A stretch of 64,000 bases of DNA from Cheilinus undulatus (taxonomy: Eukaryota; Chordata; Actinopteri; Labriformes; Labridae), in contig NC_054865.1 of the NCBI RefSeq assembly GCF_018320785.1, positions 33,480,398 through 33,544,397 of the forward strand, given 5' to 3'. Numbering within the stretch: the stretch's first letter is position 1; each line of letters opens with the position of its first letter. Of this stretch, positions 12,166 to 26,800 are shown piece by piece. Under the pieces are notes generated by a model. That model did no database searches and had not been told where the DNA came from. It saw only the letters and a program-made list of their open reading frames with translations. The translations under genes and the position numbers were made by a program.

Positions 12166-13296
12166 ATGGACAGCACCTTATTCCCCACGCTGACACTGTT
12201 GGTTCTCTTCCTCAGCCAGACTTGTCGTGCAGAGGAGAATGCCAAGAGTCTCTCCTGCCCAGAATATCAAGAAGGTTTTGATGGATCTTGTTATGAGTTT
12301 GTGGGTCTACAGCGATCCTTCCTCAGTGCCCAGGGATGGTGTGAGAGAGGTGGAGGACACCTGGCCTTCATCTTAAATGATGAAATCCAACAGTTCCTCC
12401 AGAAGCACCTGGAACAGGAGAAGGACTGGTGGCTCGGGCTGGCACCTGCAGCTCCTAACCTCACACTGGATACTGCTGCTACTGAGGGTAAGAAGCAAGA
12501 GGACAGGGGAACAAAATCAGAGACATCTTGCCCTCTAATGGCTTTATATATTTTAAAACTGTTTACATTTTTAGATTAGTTATATAGTATCAGTGAAAAT
12601 GTGTGAAAATGTTTAAGGTTACTCTTTATAGTTTCTACATTTCCTGGAAACCTTTGACAACAACAAAGGATATTTCAAGCACTTTGTTGCCTTTATGAAC
12701 CATGGCTTTGATATACCTGTTAACAATGATTATATACAATATTAAAATTAAAGTGTGGCTCAAATCATGATTATCCTTTCAGCTACCGTCTGAATAGGCA
12801 GCTTTCATGTCCATTATATTGATTCGTAATTTGTTTGTTTGATAATTGTTAGGAGCCTGGCACTGCTGGATATCGCTCTCAAGCAGCAGGTGTTGTTTAG
12901 AAATGTTTGTCATTCACTTTAACCTCTCAATAGCCTTGCTGTCAAGTGGCCTGATTTACAAATGGAGCTTTATTGTTCATTCACCTTTTCACCAGCCAAA
13001 TAGATTGCTTTGTTGTTTTATGATCTGTGAATTCTGGGAACGATGGTGTGTTTACTGTTAAATTTTGCATTGTTTTGTCTGTGCTTGTGTAAGAGAAGTC
13101 AGGCTACAATGTCAAATGAATTTCCTATTCCTCCCAGGTTCCCTGGCATGGCTTGATGGCTCAGATGTCAGCTATAGTAACTGGGTAAACATGCCGAATG
13201 CACAGGCTGCCTGTGGACACATCCTGAAACACTCGGGCTTCCAGTGGGAAGCTATAGGCAACTGTAGTCAGGAACTTAACTTTATTTGCCAGTTTG
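12166..13296 (+). other. pkd1l2: pkd1l2 exons 1-2: signal peptide and C-type lectin domain
   Basis: Residues 1-160. [20 protein letters not shown] is a signal peptide. The lectin fold follows: [51 protein letters not shown], then [18 protein letters not shown]. The WIGL-like element (WWLGL) and the disulfide cysteines are present. The loop where calcium/sugar-binding EPN or QPD would sit reads MPNAQAACG, so canonical calcium-dependent sugar binding is doubtful. The 650-bp intron 1 holds no other exon that I can see. Confidence 0.88.
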
Positions 13297-14767
13297 GTAT
13301 GCACTTCATTAGTCAACCAATTACCTTGAACTTATGGTGTGCTTGCTCCCCTTTTATATTTAATTCTTTAATTTTCAGAATCTGGGAAATCAATTGCATG
13401 TGATGGTCAAAATGCAACACTGCAGTGTGGTTCTGGTCAGGTCATTGAGATAGACGACAGCTTCTATGGTCGAAAAACAATTCACTACTGCCGATCCAAA
13501 GTCAGTGCCACACCCACGGTCCCACAGGAGGAGTGCAGCTGGATGGATGTGACAGATTCTGTTTCAGGTAATAAGTTTTTCAAACAAGACATCTAAAGTG
13601 TTGAGATAAAGACTACAGTATGCTTAATCAGGTATATATGTTGGACATAGCTTGTTAGTCCTCATTTGCTAAACTGATTATTGACTTAACCAATTTCCTG
13701 GTTCTAGCTTATAAGGTGGAAATATTCAGCTCTATTCAAGCTTGATTGATCAATATCTTTATTCCAAATATGCCAACAAAACACAAAAACACAGTTAGTT
13801 GACAAAGAAAAAACAATAGGGTTAAAATGATAATGAAGTGGCCCTATTACACAGTACCAACTTCCATTTCTAGCATTGTACATGTTCAATAAAGTTTTCA
13901 CTTATTTTATCCCATCCTTTATTTTTTTTTCCAACGGCACATATTTAACACGTTCATTTACCCATTATCAATACCAGAGAAAACAAATAAAACATTATAT
14001 ACCGTTTCTTGAAATGAATTAAGCTTTTACTTTGAGTTCATTTTCCAAATTGTTCCAAAAATCTACCCCTTAGATAGTTATACACTTACTTTTAAATGTT
14101 GTTTCAGCATAAAGTTTCTTAAGGTTAAGGTTTTCCCTTAAATTATAAGCACATTCTCTGTTGAAAAACAGGTTTTAGATGTTAGTTGAAAGCAATTCAT
14201 TTCTTGCTTATACATGATTTGCTGCTTCAGTAAACACTGAAGCAGCAAATCATGGTGTTTTATGTATTCAAATATTCTGAGACACTGAATTTTGGGTTTT
14301 CCTTATCTGTAAGCCATAATTGTCAACATTTCAAGAAATAAAGGCTTGAAATATTTCACTCTATGTGTAATGAGTCTATATAATATATGGGTTTCACTTT
14401 CTGAAATGAGTGACAAAAAATACTGAGCTTTTCCATGATATTCTTATTTTTTTAGAAGCACCTGTATATTGCCACATGGTAGGCTTGCCTACATCAATAA
14501 GTTTTGGATTATTTGCATTTTTGTTTCAGTCAAAGGTTTCCCATGCCTTTAATAATATGACGGTATTTGAACAGAGTCACCCATTTCATTACTACTAAAT
14601 AAATATTCATACAGCTACCTAAACAGTAGATTTTATACTTCAATTTGATTCAAATTCATATTCTTTTTTCCCTTGGGTTACAATTCAAGACACAACATGT
14701 TAAAAATGAAAGAGCAGAAATATGAAAACTATATAAAGAAAAGAGAAGTTGTTAAACCATATATACA

Positions 14768-14832
<65 letters not shown>

Positions 14833-17800
14833 GTGCTTAACAAATGTATTAGACCACCCTAACCCTAACCAAGGTAAGGTTTATGCCACAGCTGTCCTAA
14901 ATTAACAGCATTGGTACTTACCAAAATCATTTTTTATGTTTCTGCAATGGTTAATACACCAATGTGTAGAAGCTCTTTAACCCAAATGATTGCTGTTTGA
15001 AAAGTAGTAAAGCACATTATTATTTCTTGATTAATATGTCAAATTACAGTTATTTACTTGCATTCCTGAACAGAAAAAATAGTTTTAGAGGTTGAATGTC
15101 ACGTTTGATTAATTTCTGACCTCTCAGAGAAGCTCAGTGAGCCAGCTCAAATTTGGGTTCCTTTTAGTTCCTCATTCCTGTTCAAAATGGTAAAACCTGG
15201 AGAGCTGACTGAAAATGAAAGAGTCTGCATTAAAGCACTTTATGATGCTGGATGGTCTCTGAGACAAATATGACAGGTGGTCTAATAAATTTGTTAAGCA
15301 CTGTACATTTCTATATATATATATAAGTTGAATATAGATCTCATGTATTGACAGTAATGGCATTTACATAAACTAACCTGTACAATTACAGTAAAAAATG
15401 GAAAGCCATGAATGGAATAATATGAATTATACAATTCGGATAATCTGCAATACTTGTTTAAATTTTGTTTTTCCAGGTCATTGCCATGGACTACAGGCCT
15501 GCCAGGCTCCAGTAGATCTGGGCTCTTTTGGTGAACCATGTCCTGCATTGAGGAGTTACCTCTCTGTGGAGTACCACTGCAAAGATGGTCTGATGCTAAT
15601 TTATGTCCTTTTACTTTCATTATAACATACACTCTATTTCGCTCTGAAATAACACAGTAGATCCATATTATTTAATGGACCAGGTAATAATGCCTAAGCC
15701 ATGTACACAAACTAAGATTTGTTATGTTCCTCTCCCCAAGACTTCACCTTTCATGTACTTCTCAAAACAACTGTCAGTGAAATCTTAACCTTTAAGTCAC
15801 ATAATGAAATCCAAATACTTATGCAGAAAGCATTGTATCTGAACATTCTTAAGCAGTATTTCCGTGATTTTAACTTATGGTCTGTTTCCCTCTCAGGACT
15901 CCACCTGTTGATGAACAAGCTTGCAGCCGTGTCTGAGGATGTCACTTTCACTGTGAAATGGCTCCTTCACCCTTTTCAGGGAAACCTCACATGCACAGTA
16001 AATGCTGGAGATGGCCATACTATCGACCCATACAGCCCAGAGGAGTAAGTGTTTTTTTCTCAATAAGACACATCGTATCCAGGCTGTTTTAATGCTTATT
16101 TGCCTTTTTGACAGAATGGAGAGCACTGTGATGCACAAGTACAACCAGCCAGGTGTTTTCATGGTTGGAGTGGAGTGCACCACGAGTGACTGGCATGTCA
16201 CAGCTCAGAAAGCCATCACCATTCAGGAGGCTGTTGGAGAGTTTGGTGTCATCAAGTGCTATAGCAGGAATATGTCAACAGATGGTGCAAAATGCAACAC
16301 ACTTCATGGCCAGCCTGTTCAGATGCAGTTTATAGTAGAGACAGGTGAGTGGGTCTAACACTGCAGGAGATCAAACTTTCCAATATGCATGGATCAAAAG
16401 AAAATCTACATTCTTATTTATATTACCAGGTACTAATGTTTCCTACACCATTCAACATGAAGGCCGTGTTGTTGCAAATTTGTCTGTGGACAAAGGGATC
16501 ACGCCTCACAACATTACACTGAGCACAAGTGTGGTAGAGAAGCTTGGACTTGGCTGCCACAACCTGAGTCTGACTGCCTCAAACAAGGTCACAGCCCACT
16601 CAGTGTACTCCCATGTGGAGCTGTGTCTGCTGGAGCCTGTTGAAAGCCTGCAGGCCTCTGTGATAGCAGAGGGAGACGAGTGCCCAGACTCTACTGATCT
16701 CATTATTGGTGTTTCATTGGAGCGAGGAGCCCCTGCAGAGCTGCTCTTCACTCTGACGGGAGCCAAGGACAATATCTCAGAGAGCAGGGACCTGCTCAAT
16801 GCAAGCTTACAGGCTTTCACATTCTCCAGCCCACTTGAAGGTTCTTGAAGTTAAGATTTGCTGTATATAAAATGAAAAACAGCCACCTAAAATTGTCATA
16901 CATGTGCTTAATACTACTAAATACACTCTTTTTCAAAGGCTTGTTCGAGGTAAATGTTAGAGCCATAAATGCTCTTTCTGCCTTGGATTTGGACGTAGAT
17001 TTGGAGAAGATACTCCAGGTTTGCCAGAATTACTCTGAGCTTTCCCCAGATGACCATGGAGACAGAGTAAGTATCAGATTAGCTTCAAACACTCATCATT
17101 TTACCAAACTTAATTGAAAAATATACACAGGTCTTTAACATGTTTGATACAGCACAATTACTTTATTTTTACCCACAGAATCAGAGTGTCGAAGAACCTG
17201 TTGACTTGAAAATTATTGTGACTCCAGACAGTGTGGTTGACTACTCTCACAATGTCACGCTTAGTGTAACTGGAGCTGAATCACTACCCAGTAAAGGCCT
17301 CACATTTGAGTGGCAATGTAGTAAGTAAAACATTAACATTTTGAGAACAGCCAGAGTCAGTGTTTGTCACTGAGAACATTTAATGCCCATTTTATGTCCT
17401 TTTTTGTCTTTTCCTGATTTTGATCATTTCCATATTTTTTCAAACATTGATTATTGCTATTAGCCATTTCCATCCATCCATTTTCTACACCGCTTATCCT
17501 GTTCAAGGTTGTGTCGGGCTGGAGCCTATCCCAGCTGTCATTGGGCGAGAGGTGGGGTACACCCTGGACAGGGCACCAGTCAATTGCAGGGCTGACATAC
17601 AGAGACAAACAACCAGGCACACTCATACCTACAGCCAATCTAGAGTCACTAATTCACCTAACAAACATGTCTTTAGTGGGGGGAGAAAGCCAGAGTACCG
17701 AGAGGGTATCCATCTTTTTGTTGAAAGGGCAAAAAAAGGTTAAACTGTTAATGAGAAAAAGCAAAATAAAAGGGTAAAACATTAACTGGGTACAACACAA

Positions 17801-20800
17801 GGCAGTAAAAATACATTAAAGCAGTGACAGTATTACAGAAAAGGAGGGCAGCTCTGTTGCTGAATTTACCAGAATCTAGTAGCTCTCTTAAAAGTGGTGC
17901 AGTTTGTAGTAAGTTTCAAGTGATCAGGTTTCAGGATTTAAATCTTTTTACAGAAAAAGCAGTCTGAGCGAATGCACATTTTTCTGCATGGCTTTTAAGA
18001 TTAAACTGAGAGTCTAAAAAGATTCCCAGAAACTTCACCACTGTTAATTGTTCAATACGTTCACCTTTGATTTTAACATTCAGTGATTCTCTATCTAGTA
18101 ACTTCTAATGGAAACATAATTTGACAACCCTGCCTAATCAGCTGTTTCTACACATTTTATATTCGTACCACATTTCTTTGCTTCGCTATTAGGATTTGTA
18201 TGAGCACAGGCATAAGTATTGGCTATTCTTCCTGGGCTCTAACACACACAATTATTCACAATACCAAAGACAGCTCCTTCCAGAAAATATTAAAAATATG
18301 CATACAGGAAGGAATCAAAATAGCCATCCATTTAAGAAATTATTCAAAAAAACAAAATCATAATCACATGTCTTTAAATACATGTCATGTTTAATATCTT
18401 TCTATGGACAGATAATATGGTATACTTGCACTTATACACACATATTTATTCGTACACTTTAATGAACATACAGAACATGCATCACTGCCTGAGTGACCTG
18501 CACTCATTCACTGTGTCAAGCAGGTGTTGATTCAGTTCGCATTCATGGATGAGTTTGATTTTGTAGCCACTAGTGTGGCACAGTGTTCATGGCTGCTCTG
18601 TTGTTCTCTCATTCTTCCCCTGTAAATGTGTATAAAACATGATATTTGTCCATAAACAAAAGCATAATCCCTGTCTTATTAAAGTTCTTGGCTCTGTCTT
18701 TGCTTCTTTCTGTACAGGTGGAAATTGCAAATGCAGAAACAAAACTAAAGAAGAGACTCACGTTGTTGAGAAAGGTTGCCTCCCAGATCCTTTTGATGTT
18801 TTCAAGTATGTTCTAACCGTGAGGAGACCAACCTGGTTTAGGGACTGGACTGACCTTACTTCAGCTTCAGCGTGCATCACAGTGGCTCCAAAAAAGTTTA
18901 CAAATATCACCATAAGGTATCAGGAAACTATCAGCAATGAATGCCAAAATAGCCTTAAATTTCTACAAATGTTGGCTGGGGCAGCTGTAGCGCTCTGCAT
19001 GCTTTTGACAATAAAAAAACAACAACAATAACAACAACAACTTGATAAACCTCAACTTTGGTATTTGGAGATCTCATATGTAGATACTTATATATAATAA
19101 GTCATAATTATATATTTAATTATTTTTTTGCAGTTGTGATCATTGTGCTTCAATAAACACAAAAGACAGTATAAAGCTCAGACTGCACTGTGGGAATACT
19201 TGCCCAGATGTAGTTTGGTATATTGAGGACCACAGACCTTTGAGGGTAAGTCTTGAACAGCACTTTTAACTGTGGTTTAACAGACTGATATGTAAAACAG
19301 TAAGTAAGAGATCTTTTTTCCAGGGTGGTCTCAAAAGATGCTACTCCAAAGCAGGAACAAAACCACCCATAGAGAAGCAAGATGGCAAAACTGAATATGT
19401 CGTACACAGCAAACACCTGAAGATTTCAAGGGACACGCAGCAAAACATCAGTGTGATAGCTTATGGTACGTTTGTATCTCAAAGTGTCCATGTCGTGGTA
19501 GTGTGAATGTGCACATGGCCATTTGAGGGAGAAAAACAGTGCTTAACCAAAAACTACATTACTTTTAAAGACCCTGAGTTTTTTCTTGCTTACATCTTTT
19601 AAGACACTGGTAAACTGATTTACATAACCTATTGCTTTTCTATTTTACAGGCAAAAATGAGACAGGTTTTGCCAAGTTTATCCTACCAATACCAGGTCCT
19701 GATCCAACCGAACCACCTGCCAACTCAGGAGTGACGACTGATTCACCTGCAGATCCCAATGCCCCTTCATGTAGCATCTCTCCACATTCAGGAACAGTCC
19801 TTGATGCTTTTGACATTACTTGTGAAGCAAGTGATTTCTGCTCAAAAGGCTGTGTTTATTGCTTTAAAACAGACACAGGTGAGACTTAAAAAAAGATTTC
19901 AATAACTTTGACGGTGAAAGAAAGAAAAGACATTGTGTATTGAGAAGGTAACTAACGAGTTACTTACTGCTAGTCAACCAATAGTAAACCATGACTTAAC
20001 AAATAGAAAAGGTACACAAATTTTGAATTGTAAGTAGGTCACAAATTTAAAACTTACTGCTAATTAACATTAAAAAATGAGTAGCTAGATGCTAGTTAAC
20101 TGCTAGCAAATGTGTAATTATATACTAGTTAACATTAAGGATAAGTAACTAACTACTTGTTAACCAATAGTTAACCACTACTTAACAAGAAGATAAGGAA
20201 CACACATTTTGAAATTGTAAGAAGCTAAAAAAAAATGTAAAACTTACTACCAATTATTATTAACAAATGACTCGCTAGATGTTAGTTAGCTACTAGCGAG
20301 TGTATAATTATCTACTAGTTAACATTAAGGATAAGTAACTAACTACTAGTTAACCATTAACTAATATATAACCAGTTACAAGTTAACCATTAGCTAACCA
20401 CAACTTAACAAATGGATAAGGAACATCAGTTTTGCATAGTTAGTGGGTAATGAATATGAAGTTAACTACTATTTCATCATTTAAGAATGAGTAAATAGGT
20501 TGGCTTTAAAAATGTAAATATCTAGTGGGTAAAGAATGTGTAACTATCTGCCAGTTAACCATTAAGGACTACTAGTTAGGCATTTATTAACCATTATGTT
20601 AAAAATAGCTAGGCTGTACAAATTTGTATAGTTAGTGGGTAAAGAATGAGTAACTACTAGTTGACCATTAGTCAGCATAACTTATAGATATATAAGTTAG
20701 ATAAGGTTCTCAAATTTTGCAAAGAAATTAAGTAACAATTGTATTTAGTAACTCATTTGTCAATGGTTAACAATAAAATAGTAATACATTGGTTTGAAGT

Positions 20801-23800
20801 TAACTAACAGTCAGTTACTCATTTATGAATGCTTAACTAGTAGTTAGTTACTCATTTTTAATGGCTAACTAGTCGTTTAACATCCTTTATAGTTAGCTAA
20901 AAGTTTGTAAAGCATTTGTTACACACTAAACATTTGTATACCTTATAAAGTGAAGGTTAAATGGCAACAGGTTTATTTAGCATCTATTACAGACATAAAG
21001 CACATAAATTGAGTCTACAGGCTGTTTTCATGCATGTTTCATTTTAAAAATATTCTTTCATAATGTAAAATGTTGTGGCTGAGGCTATGATCTAAAGGCT
21101 TCCACTACCCAGATATGTGTTTTGATAATTATTTGATATTCACTCTACAAATTCATATGTGCTTAGGAGAAATCTATATTTACATTCTTGTGCTTAAGGC
21201 GGGTGTTGCATTACAATTTAATATGAGCTTTGCTTCAAAAATGTGCCTGGGGTTCATTTGATTGTTTTGATTATTAAAAAAACTAAACACAGATACGCAA
21301 TAATGATTATTTACAGCACTTCTACTTAATTGTCTCTTCTGTCTCAAAGGCAAACATCTGCGGTGCAGTAATACAAAAGTAGTGAAATCTGTTTTCCTTC
21401 CCCTTGGAGATAAAAACAACAATTACAGTTTGGCGGTCGTGGTGACCGTACAAAATGAAAATGAGAAAGCCATGACGACTGTCTCGACTCAGGTTCGCCT
21501 TCTACCTTTAACTGTGATTCAGGAAGAGGTTACAAGAAGTTAAGGCTGGGAGAACAGGCCATTAATGTCAAGGAATTTATATTAATAAGATTGAATGTCT
21601 ATGATCCCTTAGGTTCTGAAAAGCGCGTCCAGCTCCTCTGTGGAGGCTCTTACATCAGCGGTGGAGGATTCAGTGACTCAGTTAGAGCAGCAGGGTCTGC
21701 TCTCTGGTGAAGCACTGGGACAAATATTTACCTCAGTTTCTGATATGCTGAATACAGAGGCCATTCAAGAGCAGTTAGAGGAAAGGAGGAAGGTAACAGT
21801 ATGATGTTAAGAGAGCCTGATATGGTCTTTTATTCTTGATGTTTTTCTCAAATGCTTTTGATTACTGAAGAAAAACTTGTTAATCAGTGATTCCTCTCTT
21901 TCAGCTCAGAGAACAAATGTTGACCAAAATGACAGTGGTTCTTCTGAACTCACCCAGCAACTCAACTCAGGGAGTGCAAGTGACGGCCAGAGCTGTTGCT
22001 GGACTCACCCAGCGTCCAGATGAGCTCAGTCCTAATGCTCAAGTACAGTACAGTAAATCTACAATTACTTTTTTATATAAACATGCATGAAAATGTATTT
22101 CAGCAAGCCCTAGACAAGAGCAGTGATTACAGATATATATAAATATATTTACCAGTAGATTGCAATGTCAGACTTAACACATTTTAAGTTTATGGTGTCA
22201 CATTATTAGAGTATGGCACAAAATGGTGTAAACTTCCTCTTTAAGATTTTCTGATTCTTTAAAGCTGCTGTACATGAAGGCTGATTAAAGTCTGAAAGCA
22301 ACAAGGAAAGTTGTTCTCCAGTTAAATGTCTCTGGAGGCCTGTTTGTGGTGCAACACAGAATTTATGTTATTTTGACGTAGCAACAGCATGCAGCAACAA
22401 GAACACCAGATCATTTTAAAAGTCTCTCAATCTTCGATCTCTGAAGTAGATCAAATGTTGTTGCTATCCCTGATACTTACAGCGGTACAAAGCTCTACTC
22501 ATAATCTTCTCTGTACTTCTCCAGGAAGAAGCAGGCTCATTGCTGGTAGACCTCAGCTCCTCTCTTAGCACTATCAGTGTAACTCACGATGGCAGTGATG
22601 ATGGAGAAGTTGTACAAGCGGCTGCACCTATCGTTGAAGCAGCTAGTAATATTTTGAATGTTTCTTCAAACGTAAGCACCAAAGCATGGCGTATAGTCCC
22701 GAATATGTTTGTCTTCAAGTTCCTTTCATTGTTATTCAACCATATGCGATATTCTTCCCCAGAAAAAAGTCTCTGATTTTCTTCTTACTGGGATAAACAA
22801 TGTTCAAAGTGCCTTGCTGAATAATAGAAAGCTGAATGGAGAACCTGCGATCATTGATTCTGGGCACATCAGTGTTTATGTCAACAGGTATGAGAGGACT
22901 GTTATTGGCAAGGTCTTTGATTTAGGAATGCACTGGGTTTACTGGAAAGATAATTCAGATCCTGTTTCTTACAGAATATCTCCAGGAAATATGAACATGC
23001 AGGACATAAATGTCCAGAAGAACAGCTCCTCCAGATTTTCATTTCCAGTACTGCCTTCTCACATTGTTTCTCCTGAGGAGCCAGTAGATGTTAGAGTAAG
23101 TACTGTAGACCGTGGACACTGTGAAAACTCAGTAAATGGACTTGCCCCCAAAGTGTCACATCAATATTTGTGTTGGATCAATGGTCCTGGCATTCTTTGA
23201 GACAGTTACCTCATTTGGAGCTTAAACATATGTCAAGCTTTAATTGGGTACTAATTTTGAAAATATTCAGTTTTGCAAATTCTTAACCTTTTTTGACCAG
23301 TTTTTAACCACTTTTTACCAGTTTTTGCCCCCTAACCTATTTTTTGCCACTTTAAATCAATTTTGCTACAGTCAACCTTTTTTTCACATTCTTTTAAGCC
23401 ATTTTGACTCTGTTTGATCCCTTTTTCACCACTTCTTACCCATTTTCACATTCTTTCTGCCCATTCTGCCTCTTATAACACATTTTTTAACATTGTTAAC
23501 ATTACCAAAAAATGGTGAGTCTGTGTTCAGAAAAGCTGTTTACATTTATACAAAGCTACAGCTTAAATAGATAAAAAGTTGTTGTTTCTTGCTTTGATAA
23601 GAGTGTCTACTATTCAGGTTTAAAAATAAAATTTGGATATCACAGAATAAGTTTACTATAGACCATGATTTTGGAGACCTCCATGGGCCCCCATTTTGTG
23701 CGCCCCAGAAAGCTCTCCCCTTCATCCCTCCTTATGCGGTGGCCTTGACTGGATGCATACCATCAAAGAACAACGCAGCATGATACTGATATTCTGGTTT

Positions 23801-26800
23801 TTCTATTCCTCTTTGTTCTATATACAAAGTTAGAAATAACTTTAATAATGTGCTATTAACTAACTGCATACCGGCCATAGCTCTATGAACAGTGAAAAAA
23901 GGCAACAGCCAACACATTTAGAAGTTTCTCTTATATAGGACATTTTTTGACCATCCACCTCTTTACATTTTCCATTTGTACTACTTCACCTCAAGAAATA
24001 TCAATAAAATATGGAGACAGAAGAATTGAGTAAGACATCTGTAATTAAGAATGGCATGATCTGATTACAAAATGTACTTCCTTCTAGATGATGAGTTTCG
24101 AGACGAATCCATATTCATGGAAAGAGGATAACATCACAGGAACCGTTGGATCTGTCTCTCTGACCAGAATGAATGGCTCTGTCATTCCTGTGGAAAACCT
24201 ACCTGAAGAGATTGAGGTAGTATAATTAATAAACTTCTAGTGACTTTATTTGGAACAATTTTGCAGACTGTTTTGAGCGACATATCTTCTTCTGATCTTC
24301 TGTGTTATTTTAGATTCTCTTGCCAAGGCTTGATGTTGGGCAGGAGAACAGCACAGTCCTGGATCTGGCCAATTTTAGCACATTAGTAATTGATGTGCCT
24401 TCACCAGATGTGACACTGGTGCTGAAAATGGAGCCGTCTGAGAATATTTCCTTCATGGTATTCCTGGGATACAAAGATTATCCAAATAATGAAAACTATG
24501 TTGCCAAGACTTGTATTCCACTGGAGAATACCAAGGAAGGTAAACTCAGCTTTGTGTTGTAGACTTACTGTGCCCGAAAGCTAAATTTAAACTGTCAGGA
24601 GATAGCTGAAATTGTTGCTGGTTCTCCAGGATTGATATCAGTGTACCCTTGCTTTTCAGGATATACTGAATATCAACAGACAGTTTTTGCACTTTGGACA
24701 TTGTTATTAGTCCTGATTTTGCAGTACTGCATTATTGTGTAGCATATACTCATTGCTGATGAATGTCCCCTTTAAATTTCATCTACTTGTCTGATAGTCT
24801 GCATTACACTCAGTGTGCTCTCAATAATGTGACACAATTATCCCACAGACACAATCAGCCCATATCCTCCTTACTAGAGCAGACAGACATATTCAGCATT
24901 ACCATACATGTACAATTAGTGGTGTGTAGACTCACATATTAAGTTTTTTATTCAACACTTTGATTTCAGAATAATCTTAGAACATGACTATGGCTTTATT
25001 TGAGATTTTTTACAATAGTGGGGAAAATTTACCATTTAAAATAATAAAAACATTGAAATGTTGAGTGTTTGGTGGATCCCCAGTTTTAAAAAACACTGGT
25101 TTAAATGGTGGTGGTTCTTGATCATGGTTTAATTTAGTCTTCTAGTTAAATACATCTAAGCCTTGATATCATCATATCTCTAAATCTGCCACAGAAGAGA
25201 AATATACCTGGGTGCTGAGTCCTAAAGACAGAACAGGAGACACTGGAACTCATTACCTTGTCATGAAGCCCATTGTAGAACCAGGTGTCAAATCCATCAA
25301 TGCTTCAGTCACTGTGACTTCCATTGCTGCCCAGTGTAAATACTGGAATGAAACCGGGTCTACCTGGAGTGAAGATGGCTGCAGGGTGAGTTATAAAACA
25401 CATCCACAGCGCTAACACTGATGCATCTGGAAATAGCTATTAAGTTTAACCAGCTGCTACGCTTTTCTTTTTCTTTTCAGGTTGGGCCACTCACCACGCC
25501 ACTGGTCACTCAGTGTCTCTGTAACCATTTGACTTTCTTTGGCAGCTCTTTCTTCGTCATGCCCAATTTAGTGGACGTGTCACGTACTGCAGAGCTTTTT
25601 GCTACCTTCACAAACAATCCTGTGGTGGTGTGTTTTGTGGGTGCCATCTTTGCTGCATATCTCCTGGTGATCATGTGGGCACGCAGGAAAGACATCCAGG
25701 ACTCAGCCAAGGTCACTCCCACTGAAGTTTGATAGCCCTTTAAGGAAGTCTTGTTCGCAAATGTGTTACATAAAAGCTTGTAGTAGCAGTACCTTCACAT
25801 AATCTTTGCTTTGTATTATCTCTTTAAGAGAGAGATAATGCCCATAATGGAAAAATGCATCCTGCATGGTGCCAAAATTCCTTAACACCTTGTTTTTCAC
25901 ATCCCTTGTAGGTGAAGATAACAGTGCTGGAGGATAATGACCCCTTGGCTGAGTATCATTATATGCTGAATGTGAGCACAGGACATCGTCACGGTGCATC
26001 CACCTCCTCTCAGGTCAGTGATCTCTGTCAAAGACAACCTGTTGCCTCTGTTTCACAGTATTTATGATCCCGACACTGTTCACCTTGATTCCTCCCTCAT
26101 TCTTTTAGGTGACGATAACTGTGCAGGGTACTGAAGGAGAAAGTGAGCCCCACCACCTGACAGACCCTGAGAAGCCGGTGTTTGAGAGGGGTGGTGTCGA
26201 CATGTTTCTAATGACCACACACTTTTCCCTCGGAGATCTCCAGACTATCAGGCTGTGGCATGACAACTCAGGAGCACACCCTGCATGGTATGGATTAAAG
26301 GTTGAGAAATAGTGACGCCTCCAGATAGCAGTAATGCTTAATGTACAGGAGATAATCATGTTATTCACATGCAGGTATGTTAACAAAGTGATGGTGCAGG
26401 ATCTTGAGAGTGGTCAGAAATGGCACTTCCTGTGTAACTCCTGGCTTGCTGTAGATGTGGGGGAGTGCACCCTTGATAAAGTCTTTCCAGTAGCCACAGA
26501 GACGGATTTGAAGAGGTTTAGGTAAGAACAGCCATCAAGCAGGTTATAAAAGACCAAAGGAAGGCACTTGACTTAACTATGTATCATTTCAGATGTTTTG
26601 TTTCTCCTGAATCCTAATTTCATTTTTCTTGGCACTTTAAAGTAACCTGTTCTTCATGAAGACAGCCAAAGACTTCCGTGACGGCCACATTTGGTTCTCT
26701 GTGATCAGTCGGCCTCCCTGCAGCACGTTCACTCGCGTGCAGCGGGTCTCTTGCTGTTTTTCTCTTCTGCTGTGCACCATGCTGACAAGCATTATGTTCT

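Larger units (their letters stand above)
13379..15587 (+). other. pkd1l2: pkd1l2 exons 3-4: SUEL/D-galactoside-binding lectin domain split by a repeat-filled intron
   Basis: Residues 161-260. [49 protein letters not shown] and SYLSVEYHC match the SUEL (rhamnose-binding lectin-like) pattern: CxGxxxxLxC, YGR, a central Cys-rich loop, FGxPCPGxxxYLxVxYxC. The exon 4 donor is GTCTGA, a weak but GT-type site; exon 5 restores the frame (KDG then LHLLMN). The intron between the two exons (13568-15476) contains a LINE fragment, a TA microsatellite and a Tc1-type deletion derivative. Confidence 0.85.
16430..23095 (+). other. pkd1l2: pkd1l2 exons 7-19: REJ-type ectodomain region
   Basis: Residues 387-1125. 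A long, N-glycosylation-site-rich extracellular stretch with REJ-type features: [15 protein letters not shown], a [17 protein letters not shown] segment, [29 protein letters not shown], then helical segments with [19 protein letters not shown] Pro/Thr-rich linker ([15 protein letters not shown]) lies in exon 13. Exons are small (112-411 nt). Exons 18 and 19 are separated by an 87-nt intron with no in-frame stop. Confidence 0.78.

Noticed and set aside
12846-13061. Open frame inside pkd1l2 intron 1
   Set aside because: No family resemblance, and exons 1 and 2 join in frame without it.
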